From NCBI RefSeq assembly GCF_003583985.1, contig NZ_QXML01000001.1, forward strand, positions 124,001-188,000: a DNA stretch of 64,000 nucleotides, written 5' to 3'. The notes beneath the pieces were generated by a model. That model was not told where the DNA came from. It searched no databases and was given only the letters and a program-made list of their open reading frames with translations. The number at the start of each line of letters is the position of its first letter. Position 1 is the first letter of the stretch. Position numbers and translations under genes: made by a program. This DNA is from Algoriphagus lacus (GTDB taxonomy: Bacteria > Bacteroidota > Bacteroidia > Cytophagales > Cyclobacteriaceae). This document shows positions 35,642 to 44,351 of this stretch, one piece after another.

Positions 35642-37309
35642 ATGAAAAAGCTCCTGATCCTTTCCGTAGTTTGTGTTACACTAGTCTATTCCTGCAAACC
35701 AAAACAGGAAGAATTCGGTGTGGAGATCTCAACAGACGCCAATCAGATTCTAAAAGGCAAAGCACTGTTCGAGCAAAATTGCTCCACTTGCCATAATTTC
35801 AATGAAGATGCCATCGGGCCAAACCTCAGCGGAATTACCCGACAGATCGAAACTCAGTGGATAAGGGAGTTTATCAAAAATCCTGCTGCAGCTATCGAAG
35901 CCAAGGATCCTCGGGCAGTGGAGCTCCTCGAAAAATATAAAAGTCAAATGCCAGGATTCCCGAATTTAACCGATCAGGATATCGAGGCTTTGCTCAGCTA
36001 CCTTCATACTTTCGAAACCATCCCGCTTGAGATCGTAGGAGACACCACTTCCAACCTGATTCAAGAGAAAATCCAAGACTCAGGCATTCGGGTGGAGCTG
36101 GAGCTATTCGCGCAACTACCTGCATCTGACTCTGTTCCTCCACTGGCCAAAATGACCAAAATGGAACCCATTCCAGGCAGTAAGCGGCTATTCATCAACG
36201 ACCAAAGAGTCGGTCTTTATGAGCTTGAAAATCAAAAGCCAACGCTTTACCTCAATCTGAAGGAAAAGCGTCCGGCCATGGTCAGCAAGCCCGGTTGGGC
36301 CACTGGCGTAGGAAGTTTTGCTTTTCACCCTGATTTTGAAACCAACGGACTATTCTACACTTCCCACACCGAACCGGGAGGCACAAAACCTTCGGACTTT
36401 GGATACACGGACAGTTTGAGTGTTTTTATGCAGTGGGTCCTAACCGAATGGAAAGCGGAAGACCCAAAGGCTAAAGTTTTCAAGGGGACAGACCGGGAAA
36501 TCCTCCGAATCGACAATGCTTCCCAAGCCCATGGGATGCAGGAACTTACCTTCAATCCAACTTCCAAAAAAGGGGATCCTGATTATGGACTTCTTTACAT
36601 TGGCTACGGTGACGGAGGGACTGCAGAAAAGCGGTTTGCGGGAATTTCCAACCATAATGGGGCTGGAATTTACAGCAGCATTTTGAGAATTGATCCCGCG
36701 GGCACTGACGGGAAGAATGGGAAATATGGAATTCCAAAAATCAATCCTTTTGCGGGAATGAAAGGAAAAGCAGGAGAAGTCGTTGCTTATGGATTTCGGA
36801 ACCCGAACCGGATTTTTTGGGATGAAGCGGGGCAACTTTATGCTACAGACATAGGACAGCACAGTATCGAAGAGATCAATCGGATTGAACCGGGAAAATT
36901 CTACGGTTGGCCAGTTCGTGAAGGGACATTTGTGATAAATCCCTATGGCAGCTTTCGTACGCTTTACCCATTGCCAGAAGATGACGCAAAATTGGGCGTT
37001 TCCTATCCTTTAATCCAATTGGAACACGATGAGACGGTAGCGATCATCGGAGGATACTTGGTTTCGGAGGGTCCCTTGAAAGGAAAATTCGTTTTCGGAG
37101 ATGTGCCTTCTGGAAGGCTCTTTTTTGCAGATCTAAAGGATTTCCCAAGCCCACAGGTGAAAACTTGGGGAGTCCGCTTTGAAGGAAAAGAAGTCTCCAT
37201 GAAGACCTTGGTCAATCACGACCGGGTAGACCTGAAGTTTGGTTTGGATGCCGAAAAGAATGTGTACATCATGAGCAAAACGGAAGGAAAAGTGTACAAA
37301 TTCAAATGA
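35642..37309 (+). CDS. Cytochrome c-glucose/sorbosone dehydrogenase (PQQ) fusion lipoprotein
   Basis: A 555-residue lipoprotein (lipobox Cys18). The N-terminal c-type cytochrome has the haem site C47-S-T-C50-H51 and a likely Met ligand in SQMPGFP. Residues from about 150 on form a six-bladed GSDH-type beta-propeller that should bind PQQ (GSFAFHPDF, DNASQAHGMQELTF, GDGGTAEKRF, YGFRNPNRIFWDEAGQLYATDIG). The protein would oxidise a sugar or polyol at the membrane surface and pass electrons straight to its own haem. Sugar identity and actual PQQ use are not shown by sequence. Confidence 0.85.
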   Translation: MKKLLILSVVCVTLVYSCKPKQEEFGVEISTDANQILKGKALFEQNCSTCHNFNEDAIGPNLSGITRQIETQWIREFIKNPAAAIEAKDPRAVELLEKYKSQMPGFPNLTDQDIEALLSYLHTFETIPLEIVGDTTSNLIQEKIQDSGIRVELELFAQLPASDSVPPLAKMTKMEPIPGSKRLFINDQRVGLYELENQKPTLYLNLKEKRPAMVSKPGWATGVGSFAFHPDFETNGLFYTSHTEPGGTKPSDFGYTDSLSVFMQWVLTEWKAEDPKAKVFKGTDREILRIDNASQAHGMQELTFNPTSKKGDPDYGLLYIGYGDGGTAEKRFAGISNHNGAGIYSSILRIDPAGTDGKNGKYGIPKINPFAGMKGKAGEVVAYGFRNPNRIFWDEAGQLYATDIGQHSIEEINRIEPGKFYGWPVREGTFVINPYGSFRTLYPLPEDDAKLGVSYPLIQLEHDETVAIIGGYLVSEGPLKGKFVFGDVPSGRLFFADLKDFPSPQVKTWGVRFEGKEVSMKTLVNHDRVDLKFGLDAEKNVYIMSKTEGKVYKFK

Positions 37310-37483
37310 AATCGAGTGGATATAATATTCACACCGCATGATGATCATCAAATACCCGACATCCTCAGTGACTTTAAAACCCTGGTCCTAGCAACATGAA
37401 GTTGGTTTACATATTTCAACAATTCGTCATGTATTAGAAAATCAGGAAATTCAGGCTTTGTAATTTCCGTTTCTAGGAATTCT

Positions 37484-38545
37484 ATGATCCACCCTGAATT
37501 CAATTACGCGCTTTTTTTTGACCTGACTCCTGATTTGCTTTGCATTGCAGGCTTTGATGGGTTTTTCAAAAAAGTAAACCCTGCTGTAACACAGGTTTTG
37601 GGCTATTCTTTTGAAGAACTTTACAGTCGGCCAATCAATGAATTTGTCCATCCCGAGGACAAAAGTACAACCTCTCAGGTTCGCGATCAGCTACACAAGT
37701 CCAAGCCCCTTTTAAATTTTGAGAATCGCTATCTGACCAAAAATGGGGAGATAGTTTGGCTTTCCTGGACTTCAATGCCTGTGGAAGATCAACAGGTCGT
37801 CTTCGCCATAGCCAAAAACATCACCCACAAAAAGCGATTGGAAGCAGATCGCAACTCACTTTTAGCTCAGTTGACAAGGATCAATGATGGGCTTAAACAA
37901 TGGACCTACACCACTTCTCATGACTTGCGTGCCCCGGTGAATAATTTGCTATCCGCGTTTAATCTCTTGGATTCCGGCAAAATCACCGACCCGGAAACGC
38001 TCGAACTGGTAGAAATTCTAAAAAAATCAGGCCAAAATCTGAAAAAAACCCTGAATGGTTATGTGGATGTCCTAACGGAAAGACACGAATCAGTGGCTAT
38101 CCGCGAGGATGTCAACCTTGGAAATACGCTGAATATGGTACTGGAATCCATCAGTACCTTGGTGAGTAGTTCTCAGGCAAAAATTCACACCGATTTAACG
38201 CAATTTGAAGTGGTTGAATTTAATAGGGGACTACTCGAAAGTATTCTCCTAAACCTAATTACCAATTCGATCAAATATGCCAAACCCGGGATTGCTCCTG
38301 AAATTCACTTGGAAACCAAACTCAAATCCGGTAAAAAGCAACTGGTTATCCGAGACAATGGGATCGGAATTGACTTGCAAGAAGTAGGGAACCGGATTTT
38401 TGGTCTTCATCAAAAGTTTCACGGCTATAGCGACAGCAAAGGCATCGGCCTTTATCTGGTTTATAATCACGTAACCCAGATGGGGGGAAAAATTGAGGTG
38501 GAGAGCACGGTCAATGAGGGAACCTCCTTTACCATTACGTTCTAA
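37484..38545 (+). CDS. PAS-domain sensor histidine kinase
   Basis: A 353-residue soluble kinase with no membrane segment. A PAS domain covers about 5-115 (GFDGFFKKVNPAVTQVLGYSFEEL, VHPEDK), followed by a HisKA domain with the phosphorylated H146 in TSHDLRAPVNN. The HATPase has the N-box NLITNSIKYA, G1 DNGIGID and GIGLYLVYN. No response regulator is adjacent, so it is an orphan. It may sense light or redox through the PAS domain, but no cofactor-binding residue is obvious. Confidence 0.9.
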   Translation: MIHPEFNYALFFDLTPDLLCIAGFDGFFKKVNPAVTQVLGYSFEELYSRPINEFVHPEDKSTTSQVRDQLHKSKPLLNFENRYLTKNGEIVWLSWTSMPVEDQQVVFAIAKNITHKKRLEADRNSLLAQLTRINDGLKQWTYTTSHDLRAPVNNLLSAFNLLDSGKITDPETLELVEILKKSGQNLKKTLNGYVDVLTERHESVAIREDVNLGNTLNMVLESISTLVSSSQAKIHTDLTQFEVVEFNRGLLESILLNLITNSIKYAKPGIAPEIHLETKLKSGKKQLVIRDNGIGIDLQEVGNRIFGLHQKFHGYSDSKGIGLYLVYNHVTQMGGKIEVESTVNEGTSFTITF

Positions 38546-38567
38546 ATCGCAAAAATGAAATCAAGCC

Positions 38568-40169
38568 CTAGGATTTCGAAATCAAGTCTGCGGCTTTTTC
38601 TCCGATCATAATCACCGCAGCATTGGTATTTCCAGCGACGATGGTTGGCATGATGGAGGCATCCGCCACTCTAAGCCCTTCAATTCCTCGCACCTGAAGC
38701 TTCCAGTTCACGACCGAGTCAGCATCATTTCCCATTTTGCAGGTACCAACGGGATGGTAGATCGTCTCCACTGATTTTCGGATATGTTGGGCAATGGCAT
38801 CTTCGGATTCTTGCGGAGGAGTAATAATTCGCTTTCTGTAAGGACCAAAAGCATCGGACTTTAGAATTTCAAGAGCCTTTTTTGCACCGGCAACCAAGGA
38901 GTTCAAATCCTCCTCAGCGGACAGGAAATTGGGTTGGATCAGGGGATTTTCCAGATAATTTGCCGATCTGAGTCCCACAAAACCCACACTTTTTGGCTTG
39001 AGCAAACTTGGCAAAATGGTGAATCCATCAGTTCTGGGGTAAGTATTCAAATCGTACATATCGGTCTCATACCGATCTCCAACTTGGATGGGTGTAAAAT
39101 GAAGCTGAAAATCGACCCCTTCTTTTCCTTTTGAATGGTAAAACGCTACTGCTTCCAATGGGCTGCAAGTCAACACGCCCCGATGAGTCAATAGGTAAAC
39201 GATCAGGTCTTTTGCCTGATTCAAAGGAGAAAGGTGATGATTGAACCCTTGCTGAATGCTTGACAATCCTGAAACGGGAAAGAAAAGATGGTCTTGAAGA
39301 TTTTTCCCAACTCCGGGAAGTGCATGCTTGACCGCAATGCCTGCCCGCTTCAATTCTTCCGGCTCGCCGATTCCGGAAAGCATCAAGAGCTGAGGAGACT
39401 GAAAAGATCCTGCACAAAGGATCACTTCCTTTTTGGCAAATATTTTTTGAGGGGCTCCTTTGCCTTGAAAAATTTCGACTCCGACAGCCCGATCCTTTTT
39501 GATCAAAATCTGAGTAACCCGGGTGTCAGTTACTACCTTGAGATTTTTTCTGGAGAGTACCGGCTTAAGAAATGCCGCTGCGGTGCTGTGGCGTTTTCCG
39601 TTTTTGATGGTGAATTGAAAAAATCCGCATCCTTCCTGCTTTTCTCCGTTGTAATCCTCATTTCTTGGGATCCCAATCTCCTGACAACCAGCCACAAAAG
39701 CCGAGGCAAATGGAGTACGGAAAGACTTGGCAAACCCCACGTGAAGTGGTCCACCTTGCCCATGAAATGAATTCGTCAGATCTTCATTGTGCTCTGATTT
39801 TTTGAAAAATGGCAAGACCTCGTCATAACTCCAGCCCGGATTTCCCAATTCTGCCCATTGATCAAAATCGGATCGATTTCCGCGAACGTAAGCCATGGCA
39901 TTTGTAGAACTGCAGCCACCGAGCACTTTTCCTCTCGGGAGATAAATTCTTCGGTTATCGACAAATTCTTGTGGCTCGGTTGAAAACCCCCAATCCACTT
40001 CCGAGCGATGAAGTTTTCCATATCCACCCGGAATTCCGATTTCCGGTTTTTTGTCAGGCCCTCCGGCTTCGATAAGTAAGACTGAGTTTTGGGGAAGTTC
40101 AGAAAGGCGATTGGCTAGGACGCATCCTGCCGAACCAGCCCCAACAATGATAAAATCAAACTGTTGCAT
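38568..40169 (-). CDS. GMC-family oxidoreductase (choline/alcohol dehydrogenase-like)
   Basis: A 533-residue FAD flavoprotein. The FAD motif is VGAGSAGCVLANRL (about residues 8-21). The GMC signatures are GGCSSTNAMAYVRGNRSDFDQW and AGSFQSPQLLMLSGIG, and the catalytic His lies in YHPVGTCKMG with Asn in GNTNAAVIMIGEKAA. The start MQQFDFI at 40169 directly precedes the nucleotide fold; an upstream Met adds 18 poorly conserved residues. The enzyme oxidises an alcohol to an aldehyde; choline, long-chain alcohol or polyethylene-glycol-type substrates are all possible. No betaine genes are adjacent. Confidence 0.87.
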   Translation of the reverse strand: MQQFDFIIVGAGSAGCVLANRLSELPQNSVLLIEAGGPDKKPEIGIPGGYGKLHRSEVDWGFSTEPQEFVDNRRIYLPRGKVLGGCSSTNAMAYVRGNRSDFDQWAELGNPGWSYDEVLPFFKKSEHNEDLTNSFHGQGGPLHVGFAKSFRTPFASAFVAGCQEIGIPRNEDYNGEKQEGCGFFQFTIKNGKRHSTAAAFLKPVLSRKNLKVVTDTRVTQILIKKDRAVGVEIFQGKGAPQKIFAKKEVILCAGSFQSPQLLMLSGIGEPEELKRAGIAVKHALPGVGKNLQDHLFFPVSGLSSIQQGFNHHLSPLNQAKDLIVYLLTHRGVLTCSPLEAVAFYHSKGKEGVDFQLHFTPIQVGDRYETDMYDLNTYPRTDGFTILPSLLKPKSVGFVGLRSANYLENPLIQPNFLSAEEDLNSLVAGAKKALEILKSDAFGPYRKRIITPPQESEDAIAQHIRKSVETIYHPVGTCKMGNDADSVVNWKLQVRGIEGLRVADASIMPTIVAGNTNAAVIMIGEKAADLISKS

Positions 40170-40253
40170 TGTACCTTGGGAGCAATATTTGGGTTTAATC
40201 AGGGCATAAGTTAAGAAGAACAAAAACCAGAATTTGACCCGACCAATTGCTTT

Positions 40254-40291
40254 AAATCAAAAAAGCCCGACTGAACGGGCTTTTTTGATTT
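40254..40291 (-). terminator. Terminator after the glucan phosphorylase-like gene
   Basis: A 16-bp perfect stem (40254-40269 with 40276-40291) encloses a 6-base loop, with A/T-rich flanks on both sides. It starts 15 bases beyond the minus-strand stop at 40306. It may also act on readthrough from the plus strand. Confidence 0.88.
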
Positions 40292-40305
40292 AGGATTATT
40301 GAGGC

Positions 40306-41961
40306 TTACTGATACATCAACTCATAGTATTCTTTGACCATTCGGTTACTTTCGAATTCAAAGCGTACATCGTGCATACCTGCCTGGACAATATCTCTCC
40401 ACTTTCGCTTGTTGCTGTAGTAAATAGGCAGGATTTCATTTTTCAGAATTTCATACAGGTGATCCAGATCCTGATCATCCTGATCCTGAATACTGAGATT
40501 GTGATAGTCTGCCTGTGGGACAATAAATGAGTTTTCACCATGGCGGGCAAACTCACAGATCCACCCGTCAAAGGTGCTGAAATTCACTGATCCGTTCATG
40601 GCGGCTGTCATTCCACTGGTACCTGACGCTTCTCGAGGCACCCGCGGGTTGTTGAGCCATACGTCTGAGGCTTGCTTAAGGCGTTTGCTAAGCGTCAATT
40701 CATAGTCCACACACACGGCGACATTTTTGAATCGCTTGCTCAAGTGCACGAGTGAATTGAATACACTGATGGCTCCATAATCCATCGGGTAGGGTTTGCC
40801 AGCCCAGATCATCTGAACGGGCATGGCAGTGTTGCTCATGAGGTCCTCAAATCGCTGCATGTCCTGAGCAATAAGGTCGGGGCGCTTATATGCCGCAAAT
40901 CGCCTTGCCCAAACAATCGTCAAAACATCCGGGTCCATTAATTTACCGGTTTGGTCGGCCACGATGTCAAATGCTCTTTTCTTCAGGTACCGTTTTCTAT
41001 CATCAAACCCCGGGTTGTCAGCTTCTTCCATAAATCGATAAAGCTGCTTATCCGCCCAGTATTTCCAATTTTGCGCATTGGTGATGGACTGGATTTCGGG
41101 AATGTCGGGGTAATGTCCCCACATCCTGCGGCTGACCTCTCCATGAAGCTTGCTCACGCCGTTGGCCTCTCTGGCAAATCGCAACGCTGCCAAACTGTGA
41201 TTAAACAAATGCCCATCAATTCCGGTCATTTTATGAACTTCCGGAACTGAGTAGCCATAGAAATAGCTCATTTTGTCGCAGAGGAAAAAGTCGTGCTTTT
41301 CGTTTCCTGCTTCCTCCGGAGTATGCGTAGTGAAGACGAGTCTCTTTTTTACCTCCTCTTTGCTTCCAAATTTTTTCATCAGGTAGAAAATACTACTCAC
41401 GCCGTGGGCTTCATTCAGGTGATAGATCTCCGGATTGAAGTTGAGTTGGTCGACGAGCATGGCTCCGCCGATTCCAAGAATCATCATTTGGGCGATCTTG
41501 GCCGCCGTATCTGCATCATATAATCGGTGCGTGATAGTCTGGCTCAAGTAGTCATTTTCCGGCAAGTCGGTACTTAATAGAAAAAGCGGTGCGCTTTTGA
41601 ATGTATCCGGCGGAAGGTACCAAGCCTTTACCCAGACGGGTTGATTGTGCACAGGCACTTGGAACTTGATCCCGGTATCGACTAAGAAGCTGTAGGTTTT
41701 TTCGTACCATTCTGGCTTCAGGGTCTGGTCCTGATTTCGGCCTTGATCGTAGTAGCCGTATTTCCAAAGGATACCGATCCCGATCAGGTTTTGCTTGAGC
41801 TCATACGCGCTTCGCAAATGAGAGCCAGACAGGAATCCCAAGCCACCACTGTAAATTTTGAGGGGCTGGTGGATGGCAAATTCCATAGAGAAATAGGCCA
41901 CTGATTTGGAGTATTCTGGAGTCAGTTCGTAAGGAACTTTATAGTTTCTAAAGTCGGTCAT
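40306..41961 (-). CDS. glgP: Alpha-glucan phosphorylase homologue lacking the PLP lysine
   Basis: A 551-residue GT35 protein of the short alpha-glucan phosphorylase type. YFSMEFAIHQPLKIYSGGLGFLSG, HLNEAHG, FTTHTPEEAGN and VPREASGTSGM all match the family, which cleaves glycogen-like chains with phosphate using PLP. In the PLP motif, where the family has GxMK, this protein reads SGMTAAMNG: residue 452 is Thr (codon 40606-40608, ACA) in place of the Schiff-base Lys. The rest of the site looks intact, and the reading frame is undamaged. Either PLP is bound without the covalent link, or the protein has another activity. The start MTDFRNY at 41961 is preferred over MSSNRFI eight residues upstream. 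Confidence 0.85.
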   Translation of the reverse strand: MTDFRNYKVPYELTPEYSKSVAYFSMEFAIHQPLKIYSGGLGFLSGSHLRSAYELKQNLIGIGILWKYGYYDQGRNQDQTLKPEWYEKTYSFLVDTGIKFQVPVHNQPVWVKAWYLPPDTFKSAPLFLLSTDLPENDYLSQTITHRLYDADTAAKIAQMMILGIGGAMLVDQLNFNPEIYHLNEAHGVSSIFYLMKKFGSKEEVKKRLVFTTHTPEEAGNEKHDFFLCDKMSYFYGYSVPEVHKMTGIDGHLFNHSLAALRFAREANGVSKLHGEVSRRMWGHYPDIPEIQSITNAQNWKYWADKQLYRFMEEADNPGFDDRKRYLKKRAFDIVADQTGKLMDPDVLTIVWARRFAAYKRPDLIAQDMQRFEDLMSNTAMPVQMIWAGKPYPMDYGAISVFNSLVHLSKRFKNVAVCVDYELTLSKRLKQASDVWLNNPRVPREASGTSGMTAAMNGSVNFSTFDGWICEFARHGENSFIVPQADYHNLSIQDQDDQDLDHLYEILKNEILPIYYSNKRKWRDIVQAGMHDVRFEFESNRMVKEYYELMYQ

Positions 41962-42123
41962 AGTAATAAATCGGTTCGATGACAAAATAGAGTGGGTAAG
42001 TTAACAAGGTTTATCCGGACCATAGGGTGAAAATTACTTTTTCCCCAGAAAGGAAGAAATACCCTACACCAAAAAACTATTCGGTCAGTAAGATAAAAAT
42101 GGTTTTTTATCCTTTTGATAAAC

Positions 42124-42185
42124 CAAAAAAAACAAAGACCTGAAAATCCAAAAAGCAGATGCCTTTTAGGAAATCCAAGTCTTTG
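42124..42185 (-). terminator. Possible terminator after the carboxylesterase gene
   Basis: CAAAGAC (42133-42139) and GTCTTTG (42179-42185) form a 7-bp stem across a long loop. On the minus strand the second arm is followed by eight T residues. It is 21 bases past the esterase stop. The long loop makes this uncertain. Confidence 0.4.
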
Positions 42186-42205
42186 AACTACTGACAATTC
42201 AAGTT

Positions 42206-43870
42206 TTAAACTACAGGAAGTGCCATTCTTGCCGCACGATCGGGATCGTTTTTCACTTCACTTACATCATTTAGGACCATAGTTTCTCCATTTTGGGGGG
42301 TGAATCTTGGCCAGTTGGGAAGTACTCCAGCATTCGGATTCCCGGTTTTCATAAACGCCAATAAGGAAGACGACATTCTCTCTGAAAGCATTCTCGGACG
42401 CTTGCCTCCTCCGGTATGGGTGTACATTCTGTCGGTATTGTCATACCAGAAGCAGATGTCTATGCAGTGAAAAGCCCGCATTCTGCCATTGTAGAGATTG
42501 GGCTCCCAACCGAACCAAGCCATGTAGACTGGAGCTTTTTGCTTGGCTTTTGCATTTCCGCAGGAGACTGCGTTGGCTCGGTTTGAGGCTGCCAGAGTCA
42601 TGATTTCCGCGGGCTTTTTGCCTGGGAAATTTGCTGCGTAAGCTTTATACACTTCTCCGGCTTTGTCTCCAAAACGTTGTTTCATCGCCTCGATTATCTC
42701 CGCTTCACCGGCAGCTTCCAACTTTGGATTGGTCCTTGTAGCTCCCCACTCATGGAAGGTGGTGCAGATCATCAGGGGCATTTCGGATTCATGACTGTTT
42801 GGGTCGGAGAAAAACTCCCCTTTCGGCACATTTACCCCATCAGCTACTGGACCAAATCCCCCTCTGAATCCAGGTTGAGGAAACTCCTTTCTCATCCGAT
42901 CCAAGGCCTTGTTCGCAATATCAATGTATTCTCTCCAGGGGATTTCCTGAAGCTTTTCTACTTCTCCTGAAGTCAGTCCAGCTGCTTCAAGCACATATTG
43001 CCCCAGCTTTCTACTATACTCCTGGTCGTTTGCTTTCAGCATGCTGCCGCTGAGGGCGACACCCTTATGAACCAACTCTTTTGCGGCAGGCATCGCCATG
43101 GTACAAGTGACTTTGGCACCTCCTCCGGATTGTCCCATGATGGTAACATTGCCCGGATCACCGCCAAAGTTTGCAATGTTGTCTCGCACCCAATGAAGCG
43201 AAGCGATGATGTCCAACTGGCTCACATTGCCAGAGGCAGCGTATTTTTCTCCACCCACACCGGATAGATCTGTAAACCCAATTGGGCCTAGTCGGTGATT
43301 GATGGAGACAAAAACCACGTCTCCTTTTTTTGCGAAGTTTTCTCCATGGTAGCCGTCCTGTTCGATTCCGTTGCCGTTTGTAAATCCTCCACCATGCAAC
43401 CAAACCATCACCGGACGCTTCTTCCCGTCAGCAATTGCGTTGGTCCAAACGTTGAGTTTTAGACAGTCTTCAGAGACATCGTCATAATTCCAGTGATCGG
43501 CAAAAGAAGCGTGGACATTGGCATATCGCCGATCCATGATCTGCGGAGCGGTATTACCCCACCAGATGGTATCCTTGATGCCTTCCCATTTTTCAGGTTT
43601 TTGGGGTGGCATAAAGCGGTTTTTGCCTGAAGTATCGGCGCCGTAAGGAACTCCCAGAAAGGTGTAAACGCCGTTTAGCTGATAGCCACGGATTTTTCCA
43701 AAACCGGTGTCGGCCACAGCGATATCATCTCCGATTTTTAAATATTGCTCATCATCCGCCTCGGCGGTTGCTTGATGAAGAGGACTTGCACTTGCTGCAA
43801 AAGGAACTGCGGCAAGACCTGCTGTTCCCAAGCCGATTTTCTGTAAAAAGTCGCGGCGGTTATTTTTCAT
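42206..43870 (-). CDS. Tat-exported type B carboxylesterase
   Basis: A 554-residue alpha/beta hydrolase. The N-terminus has a twin-arginine signal, NNRRDFLQK, followed by a hydrophobic stretch, so it is probably exported folded. Catalytic S248 lies in GQSGGGAK, the oxyanion loop is HGGGFTNG, and the later Glu and His are likely in FHEWG and AFHCIDICFWYDN. The family hydrolyses carboxylic esters. The 482 bases up to the divergent PQQ dehydrogenase gene hold the likely promoters of both. Confidence 0.88.
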   Translation of the reverse strand: MKNNRRDFLQKIGLGTAGLAAVPFAASASPLHQATAEADDEQYLKIGDDIAVADTGFGKIRGYQLNGVYTFLGVPYGADTSGKNRFMPPQKPEKWEGIKDTIWWGNTAPQIMDRRYANVHASFADHWNYDDVSEDCLKLNVWTNAIADGKKRPVMVWLHGGGFTNGNGIEQDGYHGENFAKKGDVVFVSINHRLGPIGFTDLSGVGGEKYAASGNVSQLDIIASLHWVRDNIANFGGDPGNVTIMGQSGGGAKVTCTMAMPAAKELVHKGVALSGSMLKANDQEYSRKLGQYVLEAAGLTSGEVEKLQEIPWREYIDIANKALDRMRKEFPQPGFRGGFGPVADGVNVPKGEFFSDPNSHESEMPLMICTTFHEWGATRTNPKLEAAGEAEIIEAMKQRFGDKAGEVYKAYAANFPGKKPAEIMTLAASNRANAVSCGNAKAKQKAPVYMAWFGWEPNLYNGRMRAFHCIDICFWYDNTDRMYTHTGGGKRPRMLSERMSSSLLAFMKTGNPNAGVLPNWPRFTPQNGETMVLNDVSEVKNDPDRAARMALPVV

Positions 43871-44351
43871 GGTTTAATCGGGTTTAATGTCTATTGTCTC
43901 AAGTTGTGTAAATAGCTGAAATAATCCTAATGTGCTGATTGGTTTTATTTTAACAAACAGGCAAAGATTTGATCGTTTTTCAAAAAATCCGGGAAGTCAT
44001 GAAAATTGAGGAATTGAAGCCTTCCCTTTTTTCCTAACTTCTCTAACTATCAGAATGAGTCCAAGCCTCCAACAGTATGAAAAACTGTTCGGCATTACCC
44101 TTTGGCTGCTTTTTCTACCGACCTAAGGAGTTAGGCTCATTCCGGATTTCGAGGTGATCAGTCTACCCAAGACGACTTTTGAAGGAAAGGATGCACCGTT
44201 TTAATAGATATTTACTCGTTTAATTTATAAGAGCACTTTGGTTCAAAAATGTTGATGACTTTTTCATCTAGATGAAAATTCCTGGGTAAGGGATACATGA
44301 TTCATAAGGTCGGAATTGCTAACTTATACTTTTACCGCCAACCTCATACTT
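43871..44351. other. Intergenic region between divergent esterase and PQQ dehydrogenase genes
   Basis: An AT-rich 481-base gap that should contain the divergent promoters. No RNA gene or strong hairpin is visible. At 44055-44204 (plus strand) an ATG opens a frame of 23 codons, then a TAA, then 25 more codons in the same frame ending IPDFEVISLPKTTFEGKDAPF before two stops. This looks like a small remnant of a decayed coding sequence, but I cannot assign it to a family. Confidence 0.4.
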
